Source of the DNA: Hyaloperonospora brassicae
Taxonomy: Eukaryota > Oomycota > Peronosporomycetes > Peronosporales > Peronosporaceae
DNA: 64,000 bases
Assembly: GCA_947650285.1 (NCBI GenBank)
Contig: CANTFL010000198.1
Coordinates: 62,001-126,000 of the forward strand
Direction: 5' to 3'
Made by a program: the position numbers and the translations under genes. How positions within the stretch are numbered: position 1 is the stretch's first letter; each line of letters starts with the position of its first letter. The notes beneath the pieces were generated by a model, which saw nothing but the letters and a program-made list of their open reading frames with translations, did not search any database and was not told where the DNA came from. Of this stretch, positions 35,211 to 44,499 are shown one piece after another.

Positions 35211-35507
35211 TATAACGGGGTGAGCCCGTTACTAAAGAAAGGATATCTTTGCATCAATTTTTGAACATTATCTATTTAGATCGTGTTAGATTGACTTTAC
35301 TTGTAAGGAGCAGGGTTGAAGGAGTATTACCCCCGAGGGTAATATTTCTTTGATGGGTTGCTCAGCATGATGGTTGATGTTCACGGTACATTAACCGGAT
35401 TAACCACCAATCGCTACTGAACGCGCCAATAGTGGTGAGCGGGAAGCCCATGCAGGAGATTGTAATTTAATGTGGTTAGCTCAAGACAAAAGATGGTTTA
35501 TTAAGAA
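35211..35507 (+). repeat. 3' LTR of Gypsy-2, first part
   Basis: Begins tataacgggg directly after the purine run gaggggggga. It matches the 5' LTR for 297 bp and breaks at attaagaa, the 8-bp sequence duplicated at the far end of the MULE. Confidence 0.85.
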
Positions 35508-35556
35508 CGGACCGCCTAGACGTACACCCTTTTATAACTGCGCGCACATCCCCCCG
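35508..35556 (+). repeat. Left terminal inverted repeat of the MULE
   Basis: Reads ggaccgcctag, then cgtacaccc, gcgcgcacat and ccccc. It pairs with 46556-46604. A third, related copy of the inner half lies at 44281-44330. Confidence 0.8.
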
Positions 35557-35679
35557 TGTGTGTAATCGTCTAATCGTTCCGTGTACCCTCTCGTTTTTCA
35601 CTAAACGAGGTTTATTTTTTTCTCGCGCCGACCAGCAACCGAGAGTTAGCGCGCGGAAGAAGCCACAAGGGACCATCAC

Positions 35680-36071
35680 TGTAACGAGTCAGCCCGTTAC
35701 ATGGAATTGTCACTTTAAGGAAAGTGACAATAAAGAATATTAAGTTAATATTCTTTGAACAATATTACCGAAGCGGTGATATTGAAGGGTCGACCAAAGA
35801 GTTTGTTCATTGGTTGATATCTTGATGATATCAACCCACCAATCGCCGCAAGACGCGCGCAATGAGTGGTGACGAGACGTCACCATACACTCAGTTATAT
35901 TATCATAATTAAGTTAATTCAAACAGAGAGACAGTAGTTAAAAGACTTAATTATATTAATATATCAGTTCTACTTTCTCCTTATCCTACGCTTACTCGTT
36001 CGCCTCGTGTACGCTTGTTGGGGGACCCGAAACCCTTGCGTTAAGTTCACGCAAGGTTGTTCCCAGTTACA
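35680..36071 (+). repeat. 5' LTR of Gypsy-1
   Basis: 392 bp, TGTAAC...GTTACA. It differs from the 3' LTR mainly near its two ends and in a short block near 36030, with long identical runs in between. Confidence 0.92.
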
Positions 36072-36091
36072 CCTGGTAGCACTTTGTAGTC
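36072..36091 (+). promoter_or_regulatory. Primer-binding-site-like sequence of Gypsy-1
   Basis: cctggtagcactttgtagtc lies directly after the LTR. The TGG fits pairing with a tRNA CCA end. The same sequence follows the LTRs of Gypsy-2 and the 2.5-kb copy. The tRNA was not identified. Confidence 0.55.
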
Positions 36092-36115
36092 CTTCCAAGG
36101 ACCACAACATCCAAC

Positions 36116-37269
36116 ATGAACATGTTGGATGATGAAGAGACCTTTCACGCCACGCGTGAAGTTTTTACCCATTTGAGTGACATCGAATGGAGTGCGGTAG
36201 AACGAATGAGTTCTACCGTAGGCGAGGTCGCTATAAGCGCCATGTTAGAGTCTCTAGACAGAGACCAACAACATGCCGCTATAGCCAAGTTCATCCAAAG
36301 TGAACTTGTCGCCGAAGGGAGAACGTAGCCTTGCTTCACCAGCAAGGCTCATAACAGGCCGAGCAGGTGAGAGAACTCGGTTCTCAACAGACACAGCTGT
36401 TGAGACAGCAGCAATTCCATGCTGCTGTGGGCGGGACGGCACATGCGTGTCGTCTCGAGGTCATGAAATTTGACATCTCCAAGTACAGTGGAGTCCCGGA
36501 GGACTTCCTGTTACTGTGGTTTGTCGAACTCGATGGAGCCTTAAGGGCTCGTCGCGTCGAAGATGAGCAAATGAAACTCACATTTGCTCAAACCCACTTG
36601 GCAGGGCGTGCCAAAGCTTGGTCCCTGGGGCTCGAGAGTAGCGACCCAAATATGTTTAGGTCGCTAGATGACTTCAAGACCCGGCCCATACAAACGTTTG
36701 AGCCGCCACGGGCTGAGTTCAGATCTCCTTCTGATATCCCGAAACTCAAGCAGGGTAAGCGTGATATACACGCTTACGCTTAACAAATACAACTCCTCGC
36801 GAGTAGTATAACTGCTAAACCTGTACATGAACATAAGTTGATTACGGTGTTCATGCAAGGGCTCGCAGAAGGGCCCGTCAGGAGCCACCTGTTCCGCCTT
36901 GAGCTGAATACGCTTGAAGAAGCGATATCAGCCGCGGAACAGAAAGACATTAGCATGAGACAGGCTCATGCTAGCTCAAACTCTTACCGTCCACCGAGAA
37001 GACAAGAGATCGAAGGTCCGGAACCAATGGACCTCTGCTATGTTGAGAGCGAGAGACCTCGCTCTTCAAACAACAAGCTATTGCAGAGGTGCAATTGCTG
37101 TCAGAAGTTAGGGCACTACGCATACGAGTGTAGTGCTCCACGCCCAGTAACAAACAGTACAGAGCGAAATGGTCGTCCATTTGCCAGAAAGAGCTATGGG
37201 CGTGGGTTCAGTGCTGTTGCGAAACCGCAACAGCGAGACGGACCATCAAAAAATGGTCGGGATCAGTAG
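36116..37269 (+). pseudogene. Gypsy-1 gag with zinc knuckle
   Basis: Structural protein of the retroelement particle. The N-terminal part, 36116-36328, starts MNMLDDEETFHATREV. After a stop the frame resumes at 36367, with the capsid-like block LLWFVELDGALRARRVEDEQ. A single in-frame TAA at 36781-36783 is followed by continued coding (LITVFMQGLAEGPVRSHLFR) and a canonical CCHC knuckle, CNCCQKLGHYAYEC (C-x2-C-x4-H-x4-C), at about 37087-37128. Two stops are the only visible defects, making this the best-preserved gag in the window. Confidence 0.85.
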
Positions 37270-37318
37270 GGGCGGAGCGCCCTACTGATCCAGCAATTCA
37301 AGAGAATTTGCAAGTCTC

Positions 37319-40300
37319 TTGACGAAAGTTGCTCCAGATACACAATCATTGTGTGTCTTTTCACCTAGTGATGACGTTTCGCTCATCACCTTGAAGTTGG
37401 AAGCGACAAATGATTTGTCACTTCGTGCCCTAGTAGACTGTGGGGCGTCGAACAACTTTGTTCATCGCCAGTCACTAGAGGGTCGCAGACTCAAGTTCGT
37501 TGAGCGCGACATTCCCCTCACGAGGATGACGGTGCGCCTTGCAACAAGCGCATCGATCACCGTTGAGAAACGTGAAGTAGGAATCCACTACACGTTAAAG
37601 GGCGAACACAACGATGATGACTTCATCGTACTAGATCTGGATAAAAAAATTGATGTCATCCTGGGATTACCTTGGCTCAGAACGTACGAGTTAAGAGAGA
37701 GATGGCAGCATTAATGCGTAACGGTATTTGCCGATTCTTCATCAGATGGCCATCTGATGAACATCTTGGAGCGTCCACAAGCGTGTGGATGTACTGCGAG
37801 TGATTGAGATGACCTTACTTGCGGTACGGTCGTTAGCACGACTGCACAAGACCTCAGTGTATCTGATCACTACACTGTGGACCAAGCTCCCGGCGGCTGT
37901 ACAGAAGTACATGCAGCGTCGAAGGTTCAACACTCAAATAAGTTGAGTGGACCGGGACATGGATGTATGACTAGCGGGAAACATCCTAGAAAGAAGAAAC
38001 CTGTTGCCACCAAAGGGCGACACGGTCATCTTAGGTCGAATGGAGAGTCTGCCGTAGAGGATCAGCTTCTGACTGAGGTTGCACAGCCACAGTCAGAAGA
38101 CGCCGAGGGAATACAACCACACGTTCTAGAGAAAGGAACTCCTCAAGCGTTTCATGCTGAGGGATTAGGTCTTCAGCAACCTGTGGAACGGAGTTACCAG
38201 GAAGTAACCGAGACGTTGAACGTCTTGGTTAATGACGGATCAAGCGTAGGCGCTTTTACGCTTCATCTGATTGTGCCTCCGAAGTTAATCCGGAGATAAT
38301 TCAGTTTCCAACGCTAGAACCGAAACGGTTCTTGCGTGATCTGCGTAGTGGCAAAGTCAAGCAGATCCGCATACTCGTCACAGAGTATGAGTATGTGGCC
38401 GATATTCGGTCGGCGACAGTGTTTACTGAGAACGAACGGGTTCTCAGCAGCTCATCGATGGACGAAAGTGTCCTCGATGAGAAGACTCAGATTAAGCGAT
38501 ACACGTCTCAATCCTGGGAGTCACTTCAGGCAAATAATTTGTATAAGTATTTGATCGATTTCAAGGACGTATTCCCTGAAACCGTACCTTGCGAGTTGCC
38601 TAAGGACAAAGGTACTCGACACGATATTGAGCTCAAACCGGGCTCGAAGTACTGTTTCATGAAGCGGTGGCCCATGCCTCGTGAACAAGTACTAGCGATC
38701 GACAAGTTCTTTGCCGATCGCTCAGCAGCGGGCCATGTGAGGGTATCAACATCCCTTCACAGCTCTCCGACCTTCTGTGTGCGAAAGGCAACAGGAGGGT
38801 GGCGGATAGTGCACGCGTTCAACAAATTGAATGCTGCAACGGTACCGTCTCAGACGCCGATACCGAGGATTGGCGTGATCATAGATGGTATGTGTAATAG
38901 TACCATCTTTTTGTCCATGGATCTAATAGATGGATTCTATCAGATCCTCATGCGTGAACGAGACATTCCGTTCACGGCAGTGAGTACCCCCAGCGGGATG
39001 CTGTGGGAGTGACTAGTTATGCCACAGGGGCTAAGTAATGCCCCTGAAAGATTCAGCAGATGTTTTACAAATCTTTTTAGACCGGTGCGAGACTTCGCAC
39101 CGAGTTACTTCAACGATGTGTTCGTGTAAAGCCGGGCTCTGAACGTTAAGACGGACGTTGAGGCTCACAGAACTCACGTTCGTCAGGTTCTTTAACTTAT
39201 GCGCACGCATAAGTTGTACGCCAGCCACAAGAAGTGTGAATTCGCGGCTAGCGAAATAACACTTCTTGGGTGCATCGTAAGTAAACACGGCGTACGCCCT
39301 GATCCCGAAAAGAATAAGGCGATCGCCGACTGGACAGTGCCAGTCGATGTCAAGAGACTTTGTAAGCTCCTTAGTCTAGCGGCATAGTTGCGCGAGTACT
39401 CGCGCTAAAACGCCGGTATAACTGTGCATCTTTCTTGCTTGCTCAAGAAAAATGTGAAGTGTTTATGGAACGCTGACTGTCAGCGTTCCTTTGAAGTTAT
39501 TTAGCAGAGCTTGATGCAATCGCTTATCTTGGCGAGTGCAAATCAGGGCAGACCATTCCATGTGGTTTGCGACGCCAGCGATTTCGCGATCGACTGTGCG
39601 CTATCTCAATTGAACATAGATGACTTAGAGCGCGTCATCTGTTATCAATCGCGCCAGCTGAAACCAGCTAAGCGTAATCATCCAGTGCATGACAAGGAAC
39701 TTCTTGCCATGAAGTACGCACTGGTTAAGTTTCGCGTCTATCTCTTGCGAGGTAACCGTTCATCGTCTATACGGACCATGCGTCATTAAGCACGGCCGTA
39801 AACAGCCCACATCTCTCGTAAAGGATGGCGAGGTGGCTGCCTTTCTTCGCGGAGTATAACTTCTCCGTGAAGTATACAGCAAGACGACTCAATGTCGTCG
39901 CTGATGCGCTTTCGCGCCGGCCCGATTTCGAGCCGGACCCACAAATCAACTGTGAGGACAAGCTCACTGTTGCGACACTGTCAGTCAGTGTCCCGTCGTC
40001 AAGTTTACTTGACGACGTACGAAAGACATACGCGAAAAATAAGGATCTTCTGCGATTGATGGATCATCTGGTGAATACATCCAGTAAATCCATGAGGATT
40101 TTACCAGCTTTGTACCGATCCTCATCGGATCGGAATAGTACACGCAACGGATTACTGTACTATACAGCTGTTGCCGACGACACGCCTCGTGTCGTCGCAC
40201 CCGCTCATCATGATTTGCGTTTACGCATCATGTATGGGTGTCACGATGCCCCAACAGGCGGCCATCGTGGTAGAGAAAAGAATTACTTCACGGTAAGTCG

Positions 40301-41368
40301 TGACTTTTACTGGCCACGCCAGTATCAGTTTGTCCGCAAGTACATACGTGCTTGCGAGGTTTGTCCTTAAGTGAACCGAGTCCTTCATCCCGTGCGCACG
40401 AAGCGCACTGAAAGACAAAACAAAAAGTCAGCATAGAACTTCCTGCTGACTCGTGAAGCGGTAGTCCGGTTGGTTTAGGACTCCATCGCAAATGCGGTGG
40501 ACCGTCAGAAAGGAACGCAGACAAGAATGGAAGAGCAAATGTTCTTTCATTTAAAGTTAATGACCTAGTACTACTGTCTACGGTAAACTAACCTGGACAT
40601 GCAGTCACTAGTGTCGACACTAGTAAACTTCTGCCGAAGTACATTGTTCCATTTCGAGTGTTGCAACGCAAGGGCAATGCATACACGATCGAATTGCCAC
40701 GTAGGATGCGCACGTATCCTACCTTTTACGTGGGGAAGCTCAGGCCGTACTGTCAGTACGAGCCTTCTTCTTCCGATGAAGATAGCCCCCACGTTCAAGA
40801 ACATCCATCAAGTTCTTGCGTTCGCGCTCCAGACGATCCGTCTGGTCGCGCAGATATGATACCTTGGAACTCATCCGAGATATCTCCCCGCGAGCTGTCA
40901 CCAGCTCGCCGAATAGGGAGCGGACATCCCGCTCGACCTGAAGCTGCGCTGTGGCATAATCAGCGCGATCCTTCGCCCGATCAGCCTCGCGATCCTTGAG
41001 GATCTTCTGCACGGTATCAGTCAAAGCGTAGCGCCGGTCGCGCTCGTGCTTCAAGTCATCGCGCAATTCATCGATTGCGCGATCCATCTCGTAAGGGTCG
41101 AGATGGTGAACCGAATCATCTGGAGGAGGTCTTTCCACCTCCATCACATCCTTAGGTGGATTCTCACGGTGGTCAACGCTTTCTAGTGGTGCGTATCTTG
41201 AATCACCGTGACGTACCAGGATCAAGGAAGAGCTACCTCGTCCAGTGGCGGGGGTATCCACCCTCTTGGAACAGCTGGGAGCCCCGCTCTCAGCTGTTGA
41301 TGGACGTTGAAGGTCTCTTCCGCCATTATGACGAGACCCATCCGATGAGTTCTCGGGCCCATCTATAA
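37319..41368 (+). pseudogene. Gypsy-1 pol: protease, RT, RNase H, integrase remnant, chromodomain
   Basis: Domains in order: retropepsin 37319-37714 (ALVDCGASNNFVH, then VILGLPWL); RT 38332-39400 (DIELKPGSKYCF, PIPRIGVIIDGM, MDLIDGFYQ, MPQGLSNAP, with the catalytic box reading YFND instead of YxDD); RNase H 39511-39770 (VVCDASDFAIDCALSQL); integrase zinc region 39825-40370 ending RACEVCP; integrase C-terminal region 40658-40760 (NAYTIELPRRM); chromodomain 41156-41368 (SYLVQWRGYPPSWNSWEPRS). The integrase core is absent: only about 290 bp of unrelated-looking sequence separates the zinc region from the C-terminal region. Several stops occur, some shared with Gypsy-2. Confidence 0.85.
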
Positions 41369-42336
41369 AAACGCGCCCTAAGCGCTTGTGGACGGATTGT
41401 AAGTTCGCAATCGCGTCACGCATCTCCTCCGAGATGTGTGCCCTTCCCCAGGGCGAACTTAGGGAATACACGTCCCTATGTGCACGCTGCGAGTTGTCAA
41501 CACAGCTCGCACAAGGGTCTCCCCATGTGAGGCAAGGAATGCCTGCCTCACTCGACAAACAGTGCAACCGGTACCTGGCACCGGTTGGCGTTCGCTTTTC
41601 GAACATGAGGCGTGTCGCCTCAAGTTTCTTGAGCCACCCTTCTCGTACAAAATTCTTTCCGTTTTGGACGAACGCGTTCCACGCAGCCAAAAGCGAGGCT
41701 TTGTCACGCTACTGGTCTCTGTTGTACCATCGATGTCTAAGGAAGACATCGAGATAAAATTCTTCTTCAGCGCGAAAGTTGCTCGCGCTGGGACTCAAGC
41801 TTGGTCGCATCGAATAAGGGTATTAGATGGTGTTGGCTTGTCTCGTAAGACAAGCTATTGGTGAGCCGTTCGGGCAAACGCTATGGCTCCAGCTCATCAA
41901 GCTTCACGGTGGTACCTTTGTTGGTACCACGGTTGTCATTATGACGATGGGTTGCACCATCGTCAGGTCGCTCGTGCGAAGGAGCACGAGCTGACTTCGG
42001 TGATGAGCAAACATACTCATCATCAGATTCGTCATCACTGCCGAACAAACTGTGTTGCAACTCACGAGTCCGTTCGTTCGGCATAGGCCTTGGCGAACAC
42101 TGAGGTGTCGCCGGTGAGCGAGACGCCTCTGCAGCATTGCCCGAGTCAGACACGTCTGACTCGCCAGAGTAGATGACCTCAATGTCGGGGTCATCATGCG
42201 CACGCGGTGCTGTACCGCGTGCATCTGCAGCACCTCTTGCTGCAGGCGAAGAACGAGCAGCAGACGACGTATCGTCTGCCGCAGAAGCTGGCACAGGTAC
42301 AGACTCTGTGTGCCTTGAGTCACCCCGCATAGACAT
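40740..42336 (-). pseudogene. Conserved antisense ORF of the chromovirus, Gypsy-1 copy
   Basis: Two open blocks lie on the strand opposite pol. 42336-41881 (151 codons) starts MSMRGDSRHTESV, is Ala/Ser/Asp-rich and contains DIEVIYSGESDVSDS. 41690-40740 (316 codons) starts MAAWNAFVQNGKNFV, has GWLKKLEATRLMFEKR, EEMRDAIANLQSVHKRL and a long coiled coil (YEMDRAIDELRDDLKHERDR; then LQVERDVRSLFGELVTARGE). A Cys motif GCTVCRVRQ/LASHGE lies between, in a neighbouring frame, so one or two frameshifts break the gene. The 3' end overlaps the chromodomain and its linker. Counterparts exist in Gypsy-2 and in the 52-54 kb copy. Confidence 0.6.
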
Positions 42337-42457
42337 GTTAACTATGCGAGGTCAGGTCGAGTTATAAACAGAACTGACCCAACAAGTGCTCCCTGTCCCA
42401 ATGGTGACTAACGGGTGGCCGCCATTATTTTCGATAGTCACACGGTGACTATCAGTT

Positions 42458-42470
42458 AAGGGGGGGGTGA
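42458..42470 (+). promoter_or_regulatory. Polypurine tract of Gypsy-1
   Basis: aaggggggggtga abuts the 3' LTR, the normal site for plus-strand priming. Confidence 0.8.
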
Positions 42471-42864
42471 TGTAACGGGGCAAGCCCGTTACATGGAATT
42501 GTCACATTATGGAAAGTGACAATAAAGAATATTAAGTTGGATATTCTTTGAACAATATCACCGAAGCGGTGATATTGACGGGTCGACCAAAGAGTTTGTT
42601 CATTGGTTGATATCTTGATGATATCAACCGACCAATCGCCGCAAGACGCGCGCAATGAGTGGTGACGAGACGTCACCATACACTCAGTTATATTATCATA
42701 ATTAAGTTAATTCAAACAGAGAGACAGTAGTTAGAGGGCTTAATTATATTAATATAACAGTTCTACTTTCTCCTTATCCTACGCTTCCTCGTTCGCCTCG
42801 TGTACGCTTGTTGGGCCACCCAAAATACTTGCATGCAGTTCACGCAAGGGTTTTCCCCGTTACA
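42471..42864 (+). repeat. 3' LTR of Gypsy-1
   Basis: 394 bp, TGTAACGGGG...CCCCGTTACA, followed by the target duplication atcac. Confidence 0.92.
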
Positions 42865-43245
42865 ATCACAGTCTTTTCCACTGTGTTTAATCCACATCAT
42901 AAACAATGAGGACGCGGCCACGCGCGCAGCCAAGCGCAAGCACGCCACCTCGGGCGGCTGCAAGCTGCTGCGCTGGGACGACGCGCGCTGGAAGATGTTC
43001 GAGCGCACGGTGCCGTACACGACGCGCCTCAAGAGCGCGCCCCTTTTACACCTGCGACCCTGCTCGCGTCTATGTACGTGAGCTGCTTTCCCGTCTGCGG
43101 CATGGCTCGTTCTTACGCTCTCGTGTGTCTCTCTTTTCTGTGATGTTATTTATTAACTAATAGATCCATTTTTCCAGTCGAAAGAGTCACGCGCCGTCGG
43201 TGGTGATGGAGCAACCGATTGTCGGCACGCGCTCGAATCTGTAGT

Positions 43246-44280
43246 GAATCTGGAACTCGTGATTGACGCGACAAGCAGCATCACGTGTCTGCACGGTGTC
43301 AAGTACGCTGCGGTTGCGGTTGTGCTGCGGGGGTGAGGGTGAGGGAAAGGGAGGTATTGACTGGACAATTGTATGGGCTGGTAGGGAGTAGGACGGATTA
43401 GATGTTTATTATGTCAATCTAAAGGCTTACAGGAGTGAAGGTACTAGCTCTTTTAAAATGGTATGGCATGGTAGACTGTGGGCGTAATGTGTGAACAGTG
43501 TTACTGGGTGATTGTATGCAAATAAGGAAATGGTCTCGGAGGTGCACGACAACAGGTTGGCACAAGCATAGTGCAAGACGCTATTCGGCCACTTGAAGGG
43601 ATATAGAAGGAAAATGGATATAGCTGTTTTTTGGGGCGGAAGGCTAAAACTTTGAGGGGGTATTTGTTGTGCGATGCGTGATGACAGTGTTGGAGTTGAA
43701 TGGAGATACTAATGGGGTAAATTTGTGGTGCTGATAGCTTTTTGGTCGAACATTGCAGCCTGAATTTCGATGCTGCGGTTGTAGCGTTTGCAGTCTCGAC
43801 TTCGCCTGGTAACTACATAAGGCATTACCTGACGGTGAGTGGGTTTAATTGAGCTATGTGGGAGGGCCGGCTGATATATACTGAATTGTGCTGTTTTTGT
43901 TTTTTCTATCGGAACATACTCCGGAAGCGCGAGAGCATATTACCCATTTTCATTGAGGTTGTAACGGACCACGGTGTCATTTAGACCCTTTTGGATGATC
44001 CGTGTATTCTCGGCGGCTTCGAGTGTACAAGCTATATTTTACTTCGTTGTTAGCGAAGGCAGAGGCATCCCTGGTGAAGACGGATTATTTTAACAGCGAC
44101 TGGTTCATTCCTTGAATAAATCTCGAGTTGATTAAATTTTGCGCTGCGCAACGTCATTTTCCAGCCACGAAATGGGAACAGAGCTAAGCACCTTAGAGAG
44201 GACTTTCTTGCGAAAGGCGCGTATTCAGGTGTTGGGCCGTGTATTGCATACGAGCCAGCATGACGTGTGGTGCATATGAA
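43246..44280. other. MULE interior, no gene seen
   Basis: Between the captured fragment and the transposase part. No recognised coding sequence. AT content rises and poly-T/poly-G runs are common. Confidence 0.4.
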
Positions 44281-44330
44281 TTGGTACGCCCCTCCTGAAT
44301 GCGCGCACACCCCCTGCATGTGACGCGAGG
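44281..44330 (+). repeat. Internal copy of the MULE terminal repeat
   Basis: gtacgccc, then gcgcgcacaccccctg and a following tgtgacgcg align with the inner half of the left terminal repeat, in the same orientation. It would define a shorter 2.3-kb element (about 44281-46604) that contains only the transposase. Confidence 0.5.
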
Positions 44331-44499
44331 AAATTTAAGTCCTCAAGTTACACATCTAAATGTGATGTCATTTTGACGGGGAAAAGCATGTTCGTGTGCC
44401 GAATGTGAAATACACATAGTAAAATATTCTCAATGCATATGTATTATATACTGTGCTGGCTGTTTGCTATCTCAAGAGAGGACAATTGCGCCCGTCATG

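Larger units (their letters stand above)
35680..42864 (+). mobile_element. Gypsy-1: Ty3/Gypsy chromovirus (family A), structurally complete, coding-defective
   Basis: 7185 bp, with LTRs at 35680-36071 and 42471-42864, a PBS-like sequence at 36072-36091 and a polypurine tract at 42458-42470. A perfect 5-bp target duplication, atcac, flanks it (35675-35679 and 42865-42869). The LTRs are about 92-93% identical. Gag and pol contain stops and the integrase core is missing, so it could move only with proteins supplied in trans. It sits inside the captured fragment of the MULE and is the youngest layer of the nest. Confidence 0.92.
35630..43245 (+). pseudogene. Captured host-gene-like fragment in the MULE, split by Gypsy-1
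   Basis: Joining 35630-35679 to 42870 onward across the Gypsy-1 insertion gives a GC-rich, exon-like stretch unlike the AT-rich MULE around it. Readable pieces are ARKKPQGTITVFSTVFNPHH across the join, RAAKRKHATSGGCKLLRWDD and ARWKMFERTVPYTTRLKSA. A one-base shift then leads to FYTCDPARVYVRELL. A possible intron runs 43075-43178 (GTACGTGAG...TTTTCCAG). I do not recognise the gene. The composition resembles calreticulin and the 2OG-like gene, so I infer a captured host exon. Confidence 0.45.

Noticed and set aside
40740..41130. Antisense coiled coil as a pure artefact of the sense chromodomain linker
   Set aside because: Considered seriously, because the sense linker (RDPSR.GRDG.P) is conserved too. 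Not adopted because matching antisense blocks continue well past the chromodomain, where no sense frame is expected. The overlap part alone would not be evidence.
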